Source: JAHEKB01 sp049115575 (lineage in GTDB: Bacteria; Bacteroidota; Bacteroidia; NS11-12g; UBA9320). Taken from it: a stretch of 64,000 nucleotides of DNA. Positions within the stretch are counted from its first letter, which is position 1. Every line of letters starts with the position of its first letter. The stretch covers positions 310,001 to 374,000 of the forward strand of contig JAGDZU010000004.1 of the NCBI GenBank assembly GCA_049115575.1, in the 5' to 3' direction. The position numbers and the translations under genes were made by a program. The notes beneath the pieces were generated by a model that was given only the letters and a program-made list of their open reading frames with translations, was not told where the DNA came from and ran no database searches. Positions 8,018-17,187 of the stretch are shown here, one piece after another.

Positions 8018-8572
8018 ATGGAAGCACAAAAAAGTATAGAAGTAATTGAACGCATGTTTCAAGAAAGTCAAGCCTCGCTAAAAAGAAATTCTTTCTTTTT
8101 CATTCTATGGGGAGTTCTAATGGCAGTTGCTGGTATTCTAGACTTTATGTTATTTGGAAGAAGCCTCTACTGGGTAGTTTGGCCAATAGCTGGAATGATT
8201 GGAGGTATAATTTCATCTATTTATGGCTCCAGAGAGGAAAAACGCTCTAAAGTGAGAAGTTCTGGAGACCGAATTATGAAATATACCTGGGGAGGATTTA
8301 TCATTTTCCTTATACTCGGTGTAGTCTTTTCCGTTTTGCAAGGAATGTCACCATCTCCTATTGTACTTATGTTGGCAGGCTATGCCACATTTATTAGCGG
8401 AGGTATTAGCAAGTTCACTCCTTTAATTTATGGTGCCATTGCTCTATTTATTGGAGCTGTGGTTACTGGCTTTTACACATCTGCAGAAACACATGGCCTG
8501 GTATTTAGCATTTCTATCGTTTTGGGCTATGTTTATCCAGGAATTAAACTGATGCAGAAAGAGAATGCCTAA
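8018..8572 (+). CDS. Membrane protein paired with a winged-helix regulator
   Basis: This is an integral membrane protein of 184 residues with a soluble amphipathic N-terminus (about 1-25) and six predicted TM helices (about 26-47, 50-70, 93-113, 115-135, 140-158, 160-178). The start at 8018 was chosen because of the promoter that ends four bases before it; an in-frame upstream start at 7889 would lie inside ridA. It overlaps the small DNA-binding protein gene by eight bases. Such membrane protein/PF13601 regulator pairs are common in Bacteroidota; the stimulus and target are unknown. Confidence 0.75.
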   Translation: MEAQKSIEVIERMFQESQASLKRNSFFFILWGVLMAVAGILDFMLFGRSLYWVVWPIAGMIGGIISSIYGSREEKRSKVRSSGDRIMKYTWGGFIIFLILGVVFSVLQGMSPSPIVLMLAGYATFISGGISKFTPLIYGAIALFIGAVVTGFYTSAETHGLVFSISIVLGYVYPGIKLMQKENA

Positions 8573-8846
8573 ACTTGATCCGATTCTACATCAAGAATTA
8601 AGATTGGCTATTATGAGCTTTCTAGCGAATGTAGAAAGTGCAGATTTCAAAAAGCTGTTGGAAATTACGGAAGCAACTAAAGGCAACCTTAGTGTTCAAT
8701 TGTCTAAGTTGGAGGGTGTCTCATATATTCAAATAACTAAGACTTTCAAAGGGAAATACCCTCACACCTCATGTTCTATTAGTTCAAAAGGAAGAAAAGC
8801 GTTCAAGACCTATATAAAAGACCTCAAGCGTATGTTAGATTTATAA
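8565..8846 (+). CDS. Winged-helix DNA-binding protein (HTH_34/MarR-like)
   Basis: This 93-residue protein consists of a single winged helix-turn-helix resembling PF13601 transcriptional regulators. Residues 3-20 form helix 1, the turn-helix is around 33-55 (ITEATKGNLSVQLSKLE), and the wing is around 56-75 with a basic tip (KTFKGKYPH). It has no ligand-binding domain. The overlap with the membrane protein gene suggests that the membrane protein and this regulator act together. Its stop overlaps the convergent dapA stop by six bases. Confidence 0.85.
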   Translation: MPKLDPILHQELRLAIMSFLANVESADFKKLLEITEATKGNLSVQLSKLEGVSYIQITKTFKGKYPHTSCSISSKGRKAFKTYIKDLKRMLDL

Positions 8847-9713
8847 TAGACTGTAACAATTGTCTATAGCCTTTCTTGTTTGCTCATTCACGGGCCAAAC
8901 AGGTAGCCTAAACTCATTCTTGCAGATTCCCATTTTGCTTAAGAGATACTTAACCCCACCTGGGTTGCCATCCATAAAAATAGCGCGAATCATTGGAAGT
9001 AGTTTATTGTGAAGGCCCTTAGCTTGGTCATAATTTCCAGATAATGCCAAATGCACCATTTCACCATACTCCTTGGGATAAGCATTTCCTATTACTGAGA
9101 TTACTCCTTGCATACCAACTGATAAATAAGGAAAAGTTAAATCATCATCTCCACTTACAACCATGAAATCGCTGGATTTATTCCTGAGAATTTCCATCAC
9201 AATCCCCATATCTCCGCTCGCTTCTTTAGTTGCAACTATATTCTCAAGTTCTGATATACGCAATGTGGTTTCTGCACTCACTATAGATCCAGTTCTACCT
9301 GGTACATTGTACATGATTACTGGCAAAGGACTATGGTCTGAAATCTGCTTATAATGCTGGAAAATTCCCTCTTGGTTCGGTTTGTTGTAGTAAGGGCTTA
9401 CACTTAAAATTCCATCCACACCATCCAAATTACATGATTTCAAGCGATCGAGAACTTGTGCGGTATTATTACCTCCAATCCCAAAGACTATAGCTTTAGA
9501 ACCATTGTTTTCCTCTTGAACCACCTCTAATATTTGTGCCTGTTCATTTGCATTGATAGTTGGGTTTTCTCCTGTGGTTCCCATCACAACTAAATAATCA
9601 GCACCTCCATCAACCAGATGTCTGGTTAATTTTCTCAAGCTGGAAACATCTATAGCACCACCTTCTTCAAAAGGAGTTACCATGGCTACTCCTAGTCCTT
9701 TAAATTTTGTCAT
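8841..9713 (-). CDS. dapA: 4-hydroxy-tetrahydrodipicolinate synthase (DapA)
   Basis: DapA condenses pyruvate with aspartate semialdehyde, the first committed step of the lysine/diaminopimelate pathway that feeds peptidoglycan. The 290-residue TIM barrel has Lys163 as the Schiff-base residue (ATKEASG), Tyr135 in YNVPGRTG, Arg140, and the GTTGE motif at 45-49. All catalytic residues are present. It overlaps the upstream DUF6913 gene by four bases (ATGA), so the two are translationally coupled and probably read from the DUF6913 promoter. Confidence 0.96.
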   Translation of the reverse strand: MTKFKGLGVAMVTPFEEGGAIDVSSLRKLTRHLVDGGADYLVVMGTTGENPTINANEQAQILEVVQEENNGSKAIVFGIGGNNTAQVLDRLKSCNLDGVDGILSVSPYYNKPNQEGIFQHYKQISDHSPLPVIMYNVPGRTGSIVSAETTLRISELENIVATKEASGDMGIVMEILRNKSSDFMVVSGDDDLTFPYLSVGMQGVISVIGNAYPKEYGEMVHLALSGNYDQAKGLHNKLLPMIRAIFMDGNPGGVKYLLSKMGICKNEFRLPVWPVNEQTRKAIDNCYSLL

Positions 9714-10225
9714 TTGTTCAAGTAATTTTTAAGCTGTTCAAATAGTTCTATGCCATCTTTAGCCCCTCCTTTAATCATAAAATCTTGACTGAACTGATAC
9801 TCCTCCATATGCACTCCAATCCGCGTTTTCGCTTGTGAAAAAGTTGACATCGCCTGTAACACCATGTCGCCTTTCACATCGAGATTAATTAGATAATCAT
9901 AATCTGTGGTAATAAACTGATGCAAGGTATTTGGCATGGGCAATTTCCAAAAAGACAACTGCTCGTTGCAAAAGAACATATGTTTATAGTTTGGAGTGTA
10001 TTCATGGGTTAGTTCTTTGCTATTGAAATAGCCCAGCGTTGTAACTGACTTGCCGTATTCCTCAAAATAATTGATGATTTTCCGCACCGACTTCCAGCTT
10101 ATTTCCTCCACATTATATAGCAGGGCAATAGTCTTAATCTCAGACAGCGGACGCAAGGAAGCCTCTCGCTTTCCCTGTTTGAATTTCTTCAGTTTTCTAA
10201 ACGCTATTTTCTCTTTGATTCCCAC
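9710..10225 (-). CDS. Conserved Bacteroidota protein, DUF6913-like
   Basis: This 171-residue cytoplasmic protein has no signal peptide or TM helix and a very basic N-terminus (residues 4-22). It resembles the DUF6913 family, a Bacteroidota family found next to dapA and ligA; this assignment is from memory and was not searched. The start is a GTG, eight bases after a perfect -7 box (TAcaTTTG, 10234-10241) placed in the gap behind ligA. It is coupled to dapA by an ATGA overlap. The function is unknown. Confidence 0.7.
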   Translation of the reverse strand: MGIKEKIAFRKLKKFKQGKREASLRPLSEIKTIALLYNVEEISWKSVRKIINYFEEYGKSVTTLGYFNSKELTHEYTPNYKHMFFCNEQLSFWKLPMPNTLHQFITTDYDYLINLDVKGDMVLQAMSTFSQAKTRIGVHMEEYQFSQDFMIKGGAKDGIELFEQLKNYLNK

Positions 10226-10233
10226 TAAAGCAA

Positions 10234-10241
10234 CAAATGTA
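10234..10241 (-). promoter_or_regulatory. -7 box for DUF6913-dapA
   Basis: On the minus strand the sequence reads TAcaTTTG and ends eight bases before the GTG start at 10225. No good TTG is found at the -33 position, which falls in the end of ligA. It suggests that DUF6913-dapA is transcribed separately from ligA. Confidence 0.5.
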
Positions 10242-10255
10242 AAATTTCCTTTTTG

Positions 10256-12295
10256 CTAGCCCCTAATGAGTTGAATGAAAGTGGTTTCGTCCATGATATT
10301 AACACCGAGATTCTCTGCTTTAGTCTTCTTAGAAGGCCCCATATTTTCTCCAGCCAGTAAGATATCCGTGTTTTTAGAAATGGAGCTAACATTTATACCT
10401 CCGTGCTCTTCAATAATGGTCTTCAGTTGCGATCTCCCAAAGTTTTCAAAAACTCCACTTACCACTATTTTCTTTCCTTCTAGAGCATTTGAGGTCAGCT
10501 CCTTCGCCACAATCTCAAAATTCAATCCTGCATTCCTTAATGCTTCAATTTCCATTTTCCCTTCTGCGTTCCCAAAATATTCAATCACACTTTTAGCAAT
10601 TTTTTCTCCAATCTCATTCACTAGCAACAATTCTTCATAAGATGCATTCATTAAAGATTCAATGTTTTTGAAATGCTGAGCTAATTTTTTAGCCACCGTC
10701 TCGCCTACATGCCTAATCCCTAATGCAAAAAGCACCTTCTCAAAAGGTTGTTCAATAGAGGCCTTTATGCCAGCGAGAATATTCTCAACGGTCTTCTCCT
10801 TGAAGCTGACCACACGTTCCTCTAAGTTTTCTTGATTCACTATAGATTTTGTCAAACCCAGTAAATCTTCATACTTCAATGTGTAAAGATCACTTGCCGT
10901 TCTTATTAAATCATTGGTATAGAGCACGTCTATTTTGCCTTCACCTAAACTATCAATATCCATAGCTTTTCTTCCAATAAAGTGCTCTATTCTACCTTTA
11001 ACTTGAGGTGGACATTCTTTGGAATTTGGGCAATAATATGCGGCCTCCCCTTCCTTTCTCAACAACACGGTATTGCATTCCGGGCAATGTGTTGCAAAAA
11101 CAGTTCTTTCGCTTGCTCTTTGTTTATTATCGGTATCTACATCAACAATCTTTGGAATGATTTCTCCGCCTTTCTCAACAAATACGGTATCTCCTACCCT
11201 AACATCTAACTCCGCTATGACATCTGCATTGTGAAGGCTCGCTCTTTTTACTGTGGTTCCCAATAATTGAACCGCTTCTAAATTAGCCACAGGAGTTACT
11301 GCACCAGTTCTTCCAACCTGATAACTAATAGAATGTAAAGTGGTTGCAGCGCGCTCCGTTTCAAATTTATAGGCAATAGCCCAACGCGGGAATTTTGAAG
11401 TAAAACCAAGTTCTTCTTGCTGGGCACGGCTATTCACTTTAATCACAACTCCGTCAATCTCAAAACTGAGGTTTTTGCGTTCTTTATCCCAATGTTCAAT
11501 GTAAGACCAAACTTCATCCATATTAGTAAGACGCTTAGACTCTTTGGATATAGGTAAGCCTAAATCTTCTATAATATTGAGCCCTTCTGAATGTCCCATT
11601 TCAACACCATCAAACTGCACCAATTGATACAGAAAACAGTCTAGTGGTCTTTTGGCAACCACACTGGAATCTTGCATCTTAATTGTACCTGCAGCTGTAT
11701 TTCTTGGATTGGCAAATAATGCCTCGCCATTTGCCTCTCTTTGTTCATTTAATCTAGCAAATGCTTGCTTGTGCATAAACACCTCTCCTCTCACTTCTAA
11801 TAGCTGAGGATAGTTTCCCTTTAGCTCATGAGGAATTCTCTTAATAGTCTTTACATTGAAGGTGACATCATCTCCTTGAACTCCGTCCCCCCTTGTAAGA
11901 GCCCTAGATAGTTTACCGTTCTCATATATTAATGCAATTGCAAATCCATCGAATTTGAGTTCTGCAACATATTCGAATGGCTGCTCGCCCAATCCCTTTC
12001 TTACGCGCTCATCAAACTCATCCAATTCTTCTTTATTATAGGTATTGCTCAGAGACAACATTCTCTGGCTATGGGCTATAGTTTCAAAGTTTGAGGTAAT
12101 ATCTCCTCCAACTTGTTTAGTTGGGGAATTCGGATCGGCATATTGAGGGTATGCTTGTTCCAATGATTCCAACTCTTTGAGTTTTTGATCAAACTCTCTA
12201 TCTGAGATACTGGGTTGCGCCAGTACATAATAGCGATAATTATGATCCTTCAACTCCTCAGTAAGTGCTTTTATGCTTTGTTGAACATCTGACAC
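10256..12295 (-). CDS. ligA: NAD-dependent DNA ligase LigA
   Basis: LigA seals nicks in replication and repair using NAD+. The 679-residue protein has the complete order: Ia and adenylation domain with nucleophile Lys114 in KFDG, OB fold (about 320-400), a four-cysteine zinc finger (about 407-435: CPEC then two cysteines in CPNSKEC), a helix-hairpin-helix domain (about 450-580) and a C-terminal BRCT domain (about 600-679). It starts with GTG, four bases behind a near-perfect promoter. It is a single full-length copy with no oddity. Confidence 0.97.
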   Translation of the reverse strand: MSDVQQSIKALTEELKDHNYRYYVLAQPSISDREFDQKLKELESLEQAYPQYADPNSPTKQVGGDITSNFETIAHSQRMLSLSNTYNKEELDEFDERVRKGLGEQPFEYVAELKFDGFAIALIYENGKLSRALTRGDGVQGDDVTFNVKTIKRIPHELKGNYPQLLEVRGEVFMHKQAFARLNEQREANGEALFANPRNTAAGTIKMQDSSVVAKRPLDCFLYQLVQFDGVEMGHSEGLNIIEDLGLPISKESKRLTNMDEVWSYIEHWDKERKNLSFEIDGVVIKVNSRAQQEELGFTSKFPRWAIAYKFETERAATTLHSISYQVGRTGAVTPVANLEAVQLLGTTVKRASLHNADVIAELDVRVGDTVFVEKGGEIIPKIVDVDTDNKQRASERTVFATHCPECNTVLLRKEGEAAYYCPNSKECPPQVKGRIEHFIGRKAMDIDSLGEGKIDVLYTNDLIRTASDLYTLKYEDLLGLTKSIVNQENLEERVVSFKEKTVENILAGIKASIEQPFEKVLFALGIRHVGETVAKKLAQHFKNIESLMNASYEELLLVNEIGEKIAKSVIEYFGNAEGKMEIEALRNAGLNFEIVAKELTSNALEGKKIVVSGVFENFGRSQLKTIIEEHGGINVSSISKNTDILLAGENMGPSKKTKAENLGVNIMDETTFIQLIRG

Positions 12296-12299
12296 GGCT

Positions 12300-12330
12300 C
12301 AAATATATAGCCGCGTGAATGACCATCCAA
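12300..12330 (-). promoter_or_regulatory. Bacteroidota promoter for ligA
   Basis: On the minus strand TTG (12328-12330), a 20-nt spacer and TAtaTTTG (12300-12307) lie four bases before the GTG of ligA. This is one of the clearest cases in the window where the start codon should coincide with the transcription start. Confidence 0.75.
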
Positions 12331-12381
12331 TATTTACTACAATCAAAGTAATAGCAGACTTATCATCGCTACTAAATACCG

Positions 12382-12389
12382 TAATTTTG
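12382..12389 (+). promoter_or_regulatory. -7 box for the RemB/Wzi-like gene
   Basis: TAatTTTG ends six bases before the ATG at 12396. A -33 TTG is not obvious. It supports the ATG at 12396 over the earlier in-frame GTG at 12315. Confidence 0.55.
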
Positions 12390-12395
12390 AATCTC

Positions 12396-14063
12396 ATGTT
12401 GAGGAATTTACTCTTAGTTCACTTACTCATTTTTTGTGTAGGGGCATCGGCACAAAGCCCTTTGACCTCCAACTATTTTAATTACCATTTAATAGACAGA
12501 ACAGAAATTGAAACTGGGGAGTTAAACACCAAACTTTTTACAGGAGTTAAGCCTTTCAGAAGAGACCAAGTGGCATATACCGTAGGTCAAATTGACCAAA
12601 GGTCATCCTCACACAATTTCAATCGCAATTACCTAAATGCTGATCAACCAGAATTCAGCCAGTACGGTGAAGTTCTTCAGAGAAAACCCATTTTGAAGAG
12701 CTTTTATGAGATGGAAAATGCATTATATACTTTGGGTTATCAAGGTGAAGATGGCAAACTGCAGCTAAGCATTAACCCCGTATTGTCAATGGGTGGTGGA
12801 ATCGATCAAAAAGACAGTGTTAACCCCTACATCAATAGTAGAGGATTGGTAATCCGAGGTCAAATAGGTGACAAACTTGGGTTCTTTACCCAAGCAATGG
12901 AGAACCAGCAACGTTTTCTAAACTACCAGAGGACAGATATTGATCAAAGTGGCGTTGTACCTCAAGCGGGATTGCATAAAAGCTTTGGATACCTTGGTGA
13001 AGACTATTTCACCGTTAAAGGCTATATAACTTTTTCACCTATAAAGGAAATCATGGTACAATTCGGCCACGATCAAAATTTCATAGGCAACGGTTATAGA
13101 TCGCTTATACTGTCAGATCAGGCAAAAGCATACCCATTTCTAAAGTTCAATACCAAGGTTTGGAAAATCAACTATATGAACCTCTTTATGGAGCATGTAG
13201 ATTTCAATGGCGAATCTGAAGGAAGAAGCCTATCTCGCAAATTCTCGGCCCTGCACCATTTCAGTATTAATGTAGGTAAGAACTTGACTCTCGGAATCTT
13301 TGAAAACATTGTTTTTGATCGTCAAGACAGCACGGAGAACAACAGATATGAGATACAATACTTAAATCCTATCATATTCTATAGAGCAGTTGAACACGGA
13401 TTAAATAGCACCGATAATGCCATTCTCGGATTAGATTGGAAATGGAACTTCTTAAAGAAATTTTCATTCTATGGCCAATTTGTTTTTGATGAATTTGTAA
13501 AGAATGAATTTGTTAAACTCAGCGACCATTGGACCAATAAGTGGGCATATCAAGCTGGACTGAAGTATATCAATGTTGCGGGAATCAATAATTTAGATGC
13601 TCAAGTTGAAATGAACCACGTAAGACCATATGTTTACTCACACAGATTTAAATCGCAGAATTGGGCACACTACAATCAGGCATTAGCGCATCCATATGGT
13701 TCAAATTTTAGAGAGATTATTGCTATAATCAGATATCAACCCTATCCCAGATGGAATATTGAATTCTTCTACTCTACCACTAAACAAGGTGTTGACAGTT
13801 CCCGTAAAACCAATATTTATGGTGCGAATATTCTCAATAGTAACTCAGACATATTGGACAAGAACAACGCTCCTATGTTTCAAGGACTTGAAAAGCAAGT
13901 GCAGCTCATGCAATTGCACAGCAGTTATATGCTTTTTCACAACCTATTCATAGATCTTAGAGTGTTGCAAAGAAGTCAAACCTTATCGGGTTTGACAGAG
14001 ACTGAAAACATGTATTTCTCAATAGGATTGAGATTAAATGCAAACAGGCAAAAGCTCTATTGA
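12396..14063 (+). CDS. Outer-membrane protein, RemB/Wzi-like
   Basis: This 555-residue protein has a signal peptide (about 1-20, ending GASAQ) and no other TM helix. The rest is rich in aromatic and alternating residues typical of outer-membrane beta strands, with a C-terminal strand ending in an aromatic residue (Tyr). It resembles gliding-motility-associated RemB of Flavobacterium and, more distantly, Wzi capsule-assembly proteins. I chose ATG 12396 because of the signal peptide and the -7 box just before it. A role in surface polysaccharide or motility is an inference. Confidence 0.65.
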   Translation: MLRNLLLVHLLIFCVGASAQSPLTSNYFNYHLIDRTEIETGELNTKLFTGVKPFRRDQVAYTVGQIDQRSSSHNFNRNYLNADQPEFSQYGEVLQRKPILKSFYEMENALYTLGYQGEDGKLQLSINPVLSMGGGIDQKDSVNPYINSRGLVIRGQIGDKLGFFTQAMENQQRFLNYQRTDIDQSGVVPQAGLHKSFGYLGEDYFTVKGYITFSPIKEIMVQFGHDQNFIGNGYRSLILSDQAKAYPFLKFNTKVWKINYMNLFMEHVDFNGESEGRSLSRKFSALHHFSINVGKNLTLGIFENIVFDRQDSTENNRYEIQYLNPIIFYRAVEHGLNSTDNAILGLDWKWNFLKKFSFYGQFVFDEFVKNEFVKLSDHWTNKWAYQAGLKYINVAGINNLDAQVEMNHVRPYVYSHRFKSQNWAHYNQALAHPYGSNFREIIAIIRYQPYPRWNIEFFYSTTKQGVDSSRKTNIYGANILNSNSDILDKNNAPMFQGLEKQVQLMQLHSSYMLFHNLFIDLRVLQRSQTLSGLTETENMYFSIGLRLNANRQKLY

Positions 14064-14138
14064 AAATCACTCTTTATTGAATGGATTTTACATACCTTCG
14101 AAGCCGAATTCCATAAGGGTTTATATAAAGCTAATTAA

Positions 14139-15131
14139 TTGAAAAACAGAGTATTTGTAACTGGAGCCGATGGCATGTTGGGAAGCATGATTTGCCGAGT
14201 CCTCCTTGAAAAATCATATGAGGTAACAGCATTGTGTTTGCCCAGTAGTAATACCGGTACTTTAGATGGTCTAAATCTAACAAAAGTTTCTGGCGATATA
14301 TTAGACAAGGAATTTCTAGAAAGTGCCATGAATGAGCATGATTATGTGATTCATGTTGCAGCCATGACTAATGTTTGGCCTAGAAGAATTGAGAGAGTAA
14401 AAAGGGTGAATATTGAAGGAACTAAGAACGTAAAAGACATCGCAGAAAAGCTACAAATGAAGCGCATGGTGTACATCGGCTCTGCAAGTTCTTTTAAGGA
14501 AGGTCCCAAGACTAAACCAGGAAATGAAGATTCAGGTTTCAAAGGAGACAGATTTGGCATGGACTATATAGACAGTAAGTATCACGCTCAGATTGAATTG
14601 CTAAAAAACTTCAGAGAAGATGGTTTCCCAGTGATAGTAGTTAATCCTACTTTTATGATTGGACCATACGATTCTGGGCCATCGTCTGGTGTTATGCTCA
14701 TGAATTTGTACAAAGACAAGGTTCCTGGATATAATAAAGGTGGTAAAAACTTTGTGTATTCGGGCGATGTTGCGGTGGCTGCTGTGAATGCCTTAACCAA
14801 AGGGAGACTCGGTGAGTGCTATATAGCTGGAAGCAAGAATTTGGAATACAAAGAGTTTTTTAGCTTGGCCTCAGAAGTGATGGGCAGAAAATTTAAACTA
14901 AAGTTTATTCCCAATGCCATAGTGTTGGCATTTGGGGCTGCGTCTTCTGTTATTGCGAGAATCAGAAAAAAAGCACCAGTTTTGAGTTACGGTATGGCCG
15001 AAGTAGCGCAAATGGATCAATATTTTGATTGTTCTAAAGCTATTAAAGAGCTAGACATGCCTCAAACACCCATTAGGCAAGCCATTCAAGAAAGCTTAGA
15101 CTGGTTCAAGAAAAACGATTATCTATCATGA
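14139..15131 (+). CDS. NAD(P)-dependent epimerase/dehydratase (extended SDR)
   Basis: This is an extended short-chain dehydrogenase of 330 residues. The Rossmann motif TGADGMLG is at 8-15, and the catalytic region has Ser at about 115 in GSASSF and the YxxxK-type motif at about 143-147 (YIDSK). The overall pattern is closest to dihydroflavonol reductase/3-beta-HSD-like proteins acting on hydrophobic substrates. The start is TTG with a signal-free N-terminus beginning MKNRVFVTG. It overlaps the following SDR by four bases, so the two oxidoreductases probably act in one pathway. The substrate is unknown. Confidence 0.85.
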   Translation: MKNRVFVTGADGMLGSMICRVLLEKSYEVTALCLPSSNTGTLDGLNLTKVSGDILDKEFLESAMNEHDYVIHVAAMTNVWPRRIERVKRVNIEGTKNVKDIAEKLQMKRMVYIGSASSFKEGPKTKPGNEDSGFKGDRFGMDYIDSKYHAQIELLKNFREDGFPVIVVNPTFMIGPYDSGPSSGVMLMNLYKDKVPGYNKGGKNFVYSGDVAVAAVNALTKGRLGECYIAGSKNLEYKEFFSLASEVMGRKFKLKFIPNAIVLAFGAASSVIARIRKKAPVLSYGMAEVAQMDQYFDCSKAIKELDMPQTPIRQAIQESLDWFKKNDYLS

Positions 15132-15940
15132 GTTTATCCAATTATTATAAAGACAAAGTAGTCATCATAACAGGTGGCTCTATGGGTATTGGAAAAGAGT
15201 TGGCAAAACAGCTTTTAACTTTTGGCGCCAAAGTGGTAATCACTGGAAGAACTCTTGAAAAATTACAAAAAGTACAAACTGAATTTAATGCCAGCAACGA
15301 CCAGATGCTAGTTCACGCAGGTGATGTATCGAGCATTGAATCGAACAATATGTTAGTTGCTGATAGTATTGAACAGTTTGGAAAACTTGATGTCCTCATC
15401 AACAATGCGGGAATGTCTGCATTTGGCGAATTAGGTGAGATAAAAGAGCAAGTAGTTAAACAGGTGGTAGACACCAATATATACGGTTCCGTTTTCCCAA
15501 CTATGTCTGCTATTTCAGAATTGAAGAAAACCAAAGGTTCCATATTATTTGTTTCGAGCATAGCGGGTCTAACAGGGCTACCTGCCTATTCTGCCTATTC
15601 TTTATCAAAAATGTCTCTGCGTTCACTAGCTCATTCTTTGCGAATAGAATTGTCCCGCTTTGGGGTTTATGTGGGGATTTGTTATGTAGGATTTACAGAA
15701 AACGAATCAAGCAAGCGCACCCTGAATCCTGATGGAACAGAAGAAACTGTGCCTGGGAGACCTAAAATGCTTACCTCAACACGAGAAAAAACGGCCAAGA
15801 AGATGCTTAGACAGATTAAGAAGAGAAGATATTCTGTTAACCAATCAGTGCTTGGTCAACTAGTGATGTTCATGAGTAAATTATTACCCGGATTAGCGGG
15901 TTGGGTTATGAGAATGAATTATAAGCCAGATCATTCCTGA
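15128..15940 (+). CDS. Short-chain dehydrogenase/reductase
   Basis: This is a classical SDR of 270 residues. The cofactor motif TGGSMGIG is at about 15-22, NNAG at about 91-94, the catalytic Ser in SSIAG at about 140-144 and YSLSK at about 155-159. Its C-terminus (about 225-260) is hydrophobic and basic, as in membrane-associated SDRs of lipid metabolism such as 3-ketosphinganine reductase-like proteins. It is coupled to the epimerase gene (ATGAG overlapping the stop). It converges on the sterol desaturase-like gene with a ten-base overlap. Confidence 0.87.
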   Translation: MSLSNYYKDKVVIITGGSMGIGKELAKQLLTFGAKVVITGRTLEKLQKVQTEFNASNDQMLVHAGDVSSIESNNMLVADSIEQFGKLDVLINNAGMSAFGELGEIKEQVVKQVVDTNIYGSVFPTMSAISELKKTKGSILFVSSIAGLTGLPAYSAYSLSKMSLRSLAHSLRIELSRFGVYVGICYVGFTENESSKRTLNPDGTEETVPGRPKMLTSTREKTAKKMLRQIKKRRYSVNQSVLGQLVMFMSKLLPGLAGWVMRMNYKPDHS

Positions 15941-17187
15941 AAAGACATTTCTTCTTTTTTAGCATTGAGTCTAAACAGCCACAACACCAATGCTATGCTA
16001 AATCCAGCTACGCCTGCCATTAACATATTCGCTTGAGCAATATCTTTGTATAGGTAAATAATACTTACCGCCAGAATAAGTATTCTAATCAATTCAAAAC
16101 CAAAGCCTTTATGGGCATTTTCCATCATCCTTGTATGAGCAAAAATGGAATACAGAACTACTCCAACTAAAACAACAATTTCTTTGTTCATGATGAGATC
16201 AACTAAACCATAGTTCTCCATATTGGCTTTGACTAAAACCACAGTTAAAAATGCCGCAAAAGTGCTCATCACGCTCAACATGATGTAGGCACTCAATTCA
16301 GGCTTGATAATATGCCTGAACAATTTTCGCTCACCTTTCTGATCTACAGAATACTCATCGGGCAGAAATGGTGAATCCTCAGGAGTCCAAGTAGGTTTCT
16401 CAAAAAAAAGCTTGACTTTATTTTTTAGTGAGGTGGTTCTACTGGCGCGTTTAAACAAATTACCCCAGTAAGAAAATTGTGCTCTATAAGGGCTTACACT
16501 TTCAAAACCACTGGTTATTCCATAATCTGGTTCTTCTTGTTCTTCCGTAAAAGTTCCAAATATTCTATCCCAAATAATGAAGACATGAGAGTAGTTTCTA
16601 TCTATGTATTTGTCATTCCTTGCGTGGTGTACTCTGTGGTGAGAAGGTGTAGTAAAGAACCATTCAAATATTCCTAATTTACCAACCAATCTGCTGTGTG
16701 TCACAAATTGGAATAAGCCAATAATTATGGTACAAGCCACTGCTTGCATTGGGTCAAATCCTATGACCGGCATCCACATAAAAAAGAAGAATCTAAAAAT
16801 TACGGCGAAAAATGATACCCTAAACACCGTAGTGATATTCAACTCTTCACTTTGATGATGAACAATATGAGCCGCCCACAAAATATTAACTTCATGACTT
16901 AATCTATGGAACCAATACGCAATCATATCTGCTACAAATAGGGCGATCACCCATGTAAGTGGATTAACCGGTATATGCCATATGCTTATGTTGTCAAATA
17001 TGAACTGAAAGGCGATAAGATAGAGAACAGACATAAACACGTAGAACAGCCTTTCAAGCATTCCACAAGAAAGATTAACCAGTGAATCACTTAGGGTATA
17101 TGTCTTGAATTTTCTTCTGTGTGAAACGAACAATTCCAATAAAATCAGACTGACTATGCCTATTCCTATATATCCAATTATACTCAT
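15931..17187 (-). CDS. Sterol desaturase/fatty acid hydroxylase family protein
   Basis: This is a membrane-bound di-iron enzyme of 418 residues. The N-terminal half has several TM helices and the histidine clusters of the family: HRLSHE (about 97-102), HIVHH (about 110-114) and HHRVHH (about 180-185), with a further His just downstream. The C-terminal part (about 300-410) contains four more TM helices not found in the minimal family, a known extension in Bacteroidota homologues. It hydroxylates or desaturates an unknown lipid. It is coupled by ATGA to the upstream membrane protein, and lies opposite two SDR genes that might act on the same lipid (inference). Confidence 0.88.
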   Translation of the reverse strand: MSIIGYIGIGIVSLILLELFVSHRRKFKTYTLSDSLVNLSCGMLERLFYVFMSVLYLIAFQFIFDNISIWHIPVNPLTWVIALFVADMIAYWFHRLSHEVNILWAAHIVHHQSEELNITTVFRVSFFAVIFRFFFFMWMPVIGFDPMQAVACTIIIGLFQFVTHSRLVGKLGIFEWFFTTPSHHRVHHARNDKYIDRNYSHVFIIWDRIFGTFTEEQEEPDYGITSGFESVSPYRAQFSYWGNLFKRASRTTSLKNKVKLFFEKPTWTPEDSPFLPDEYSVDQKGERKLFRHIIKPELSAYIMLSVMSTFAAFLTVVLVKANMENYGLVDLIMNKEIVVLVGVVLYSIFAHTRMMENAHKGFGFELIRILILAVSIIYLYKDIAQANMLMAGVAGFSIALVLWLFRLNAKKEEMSFQE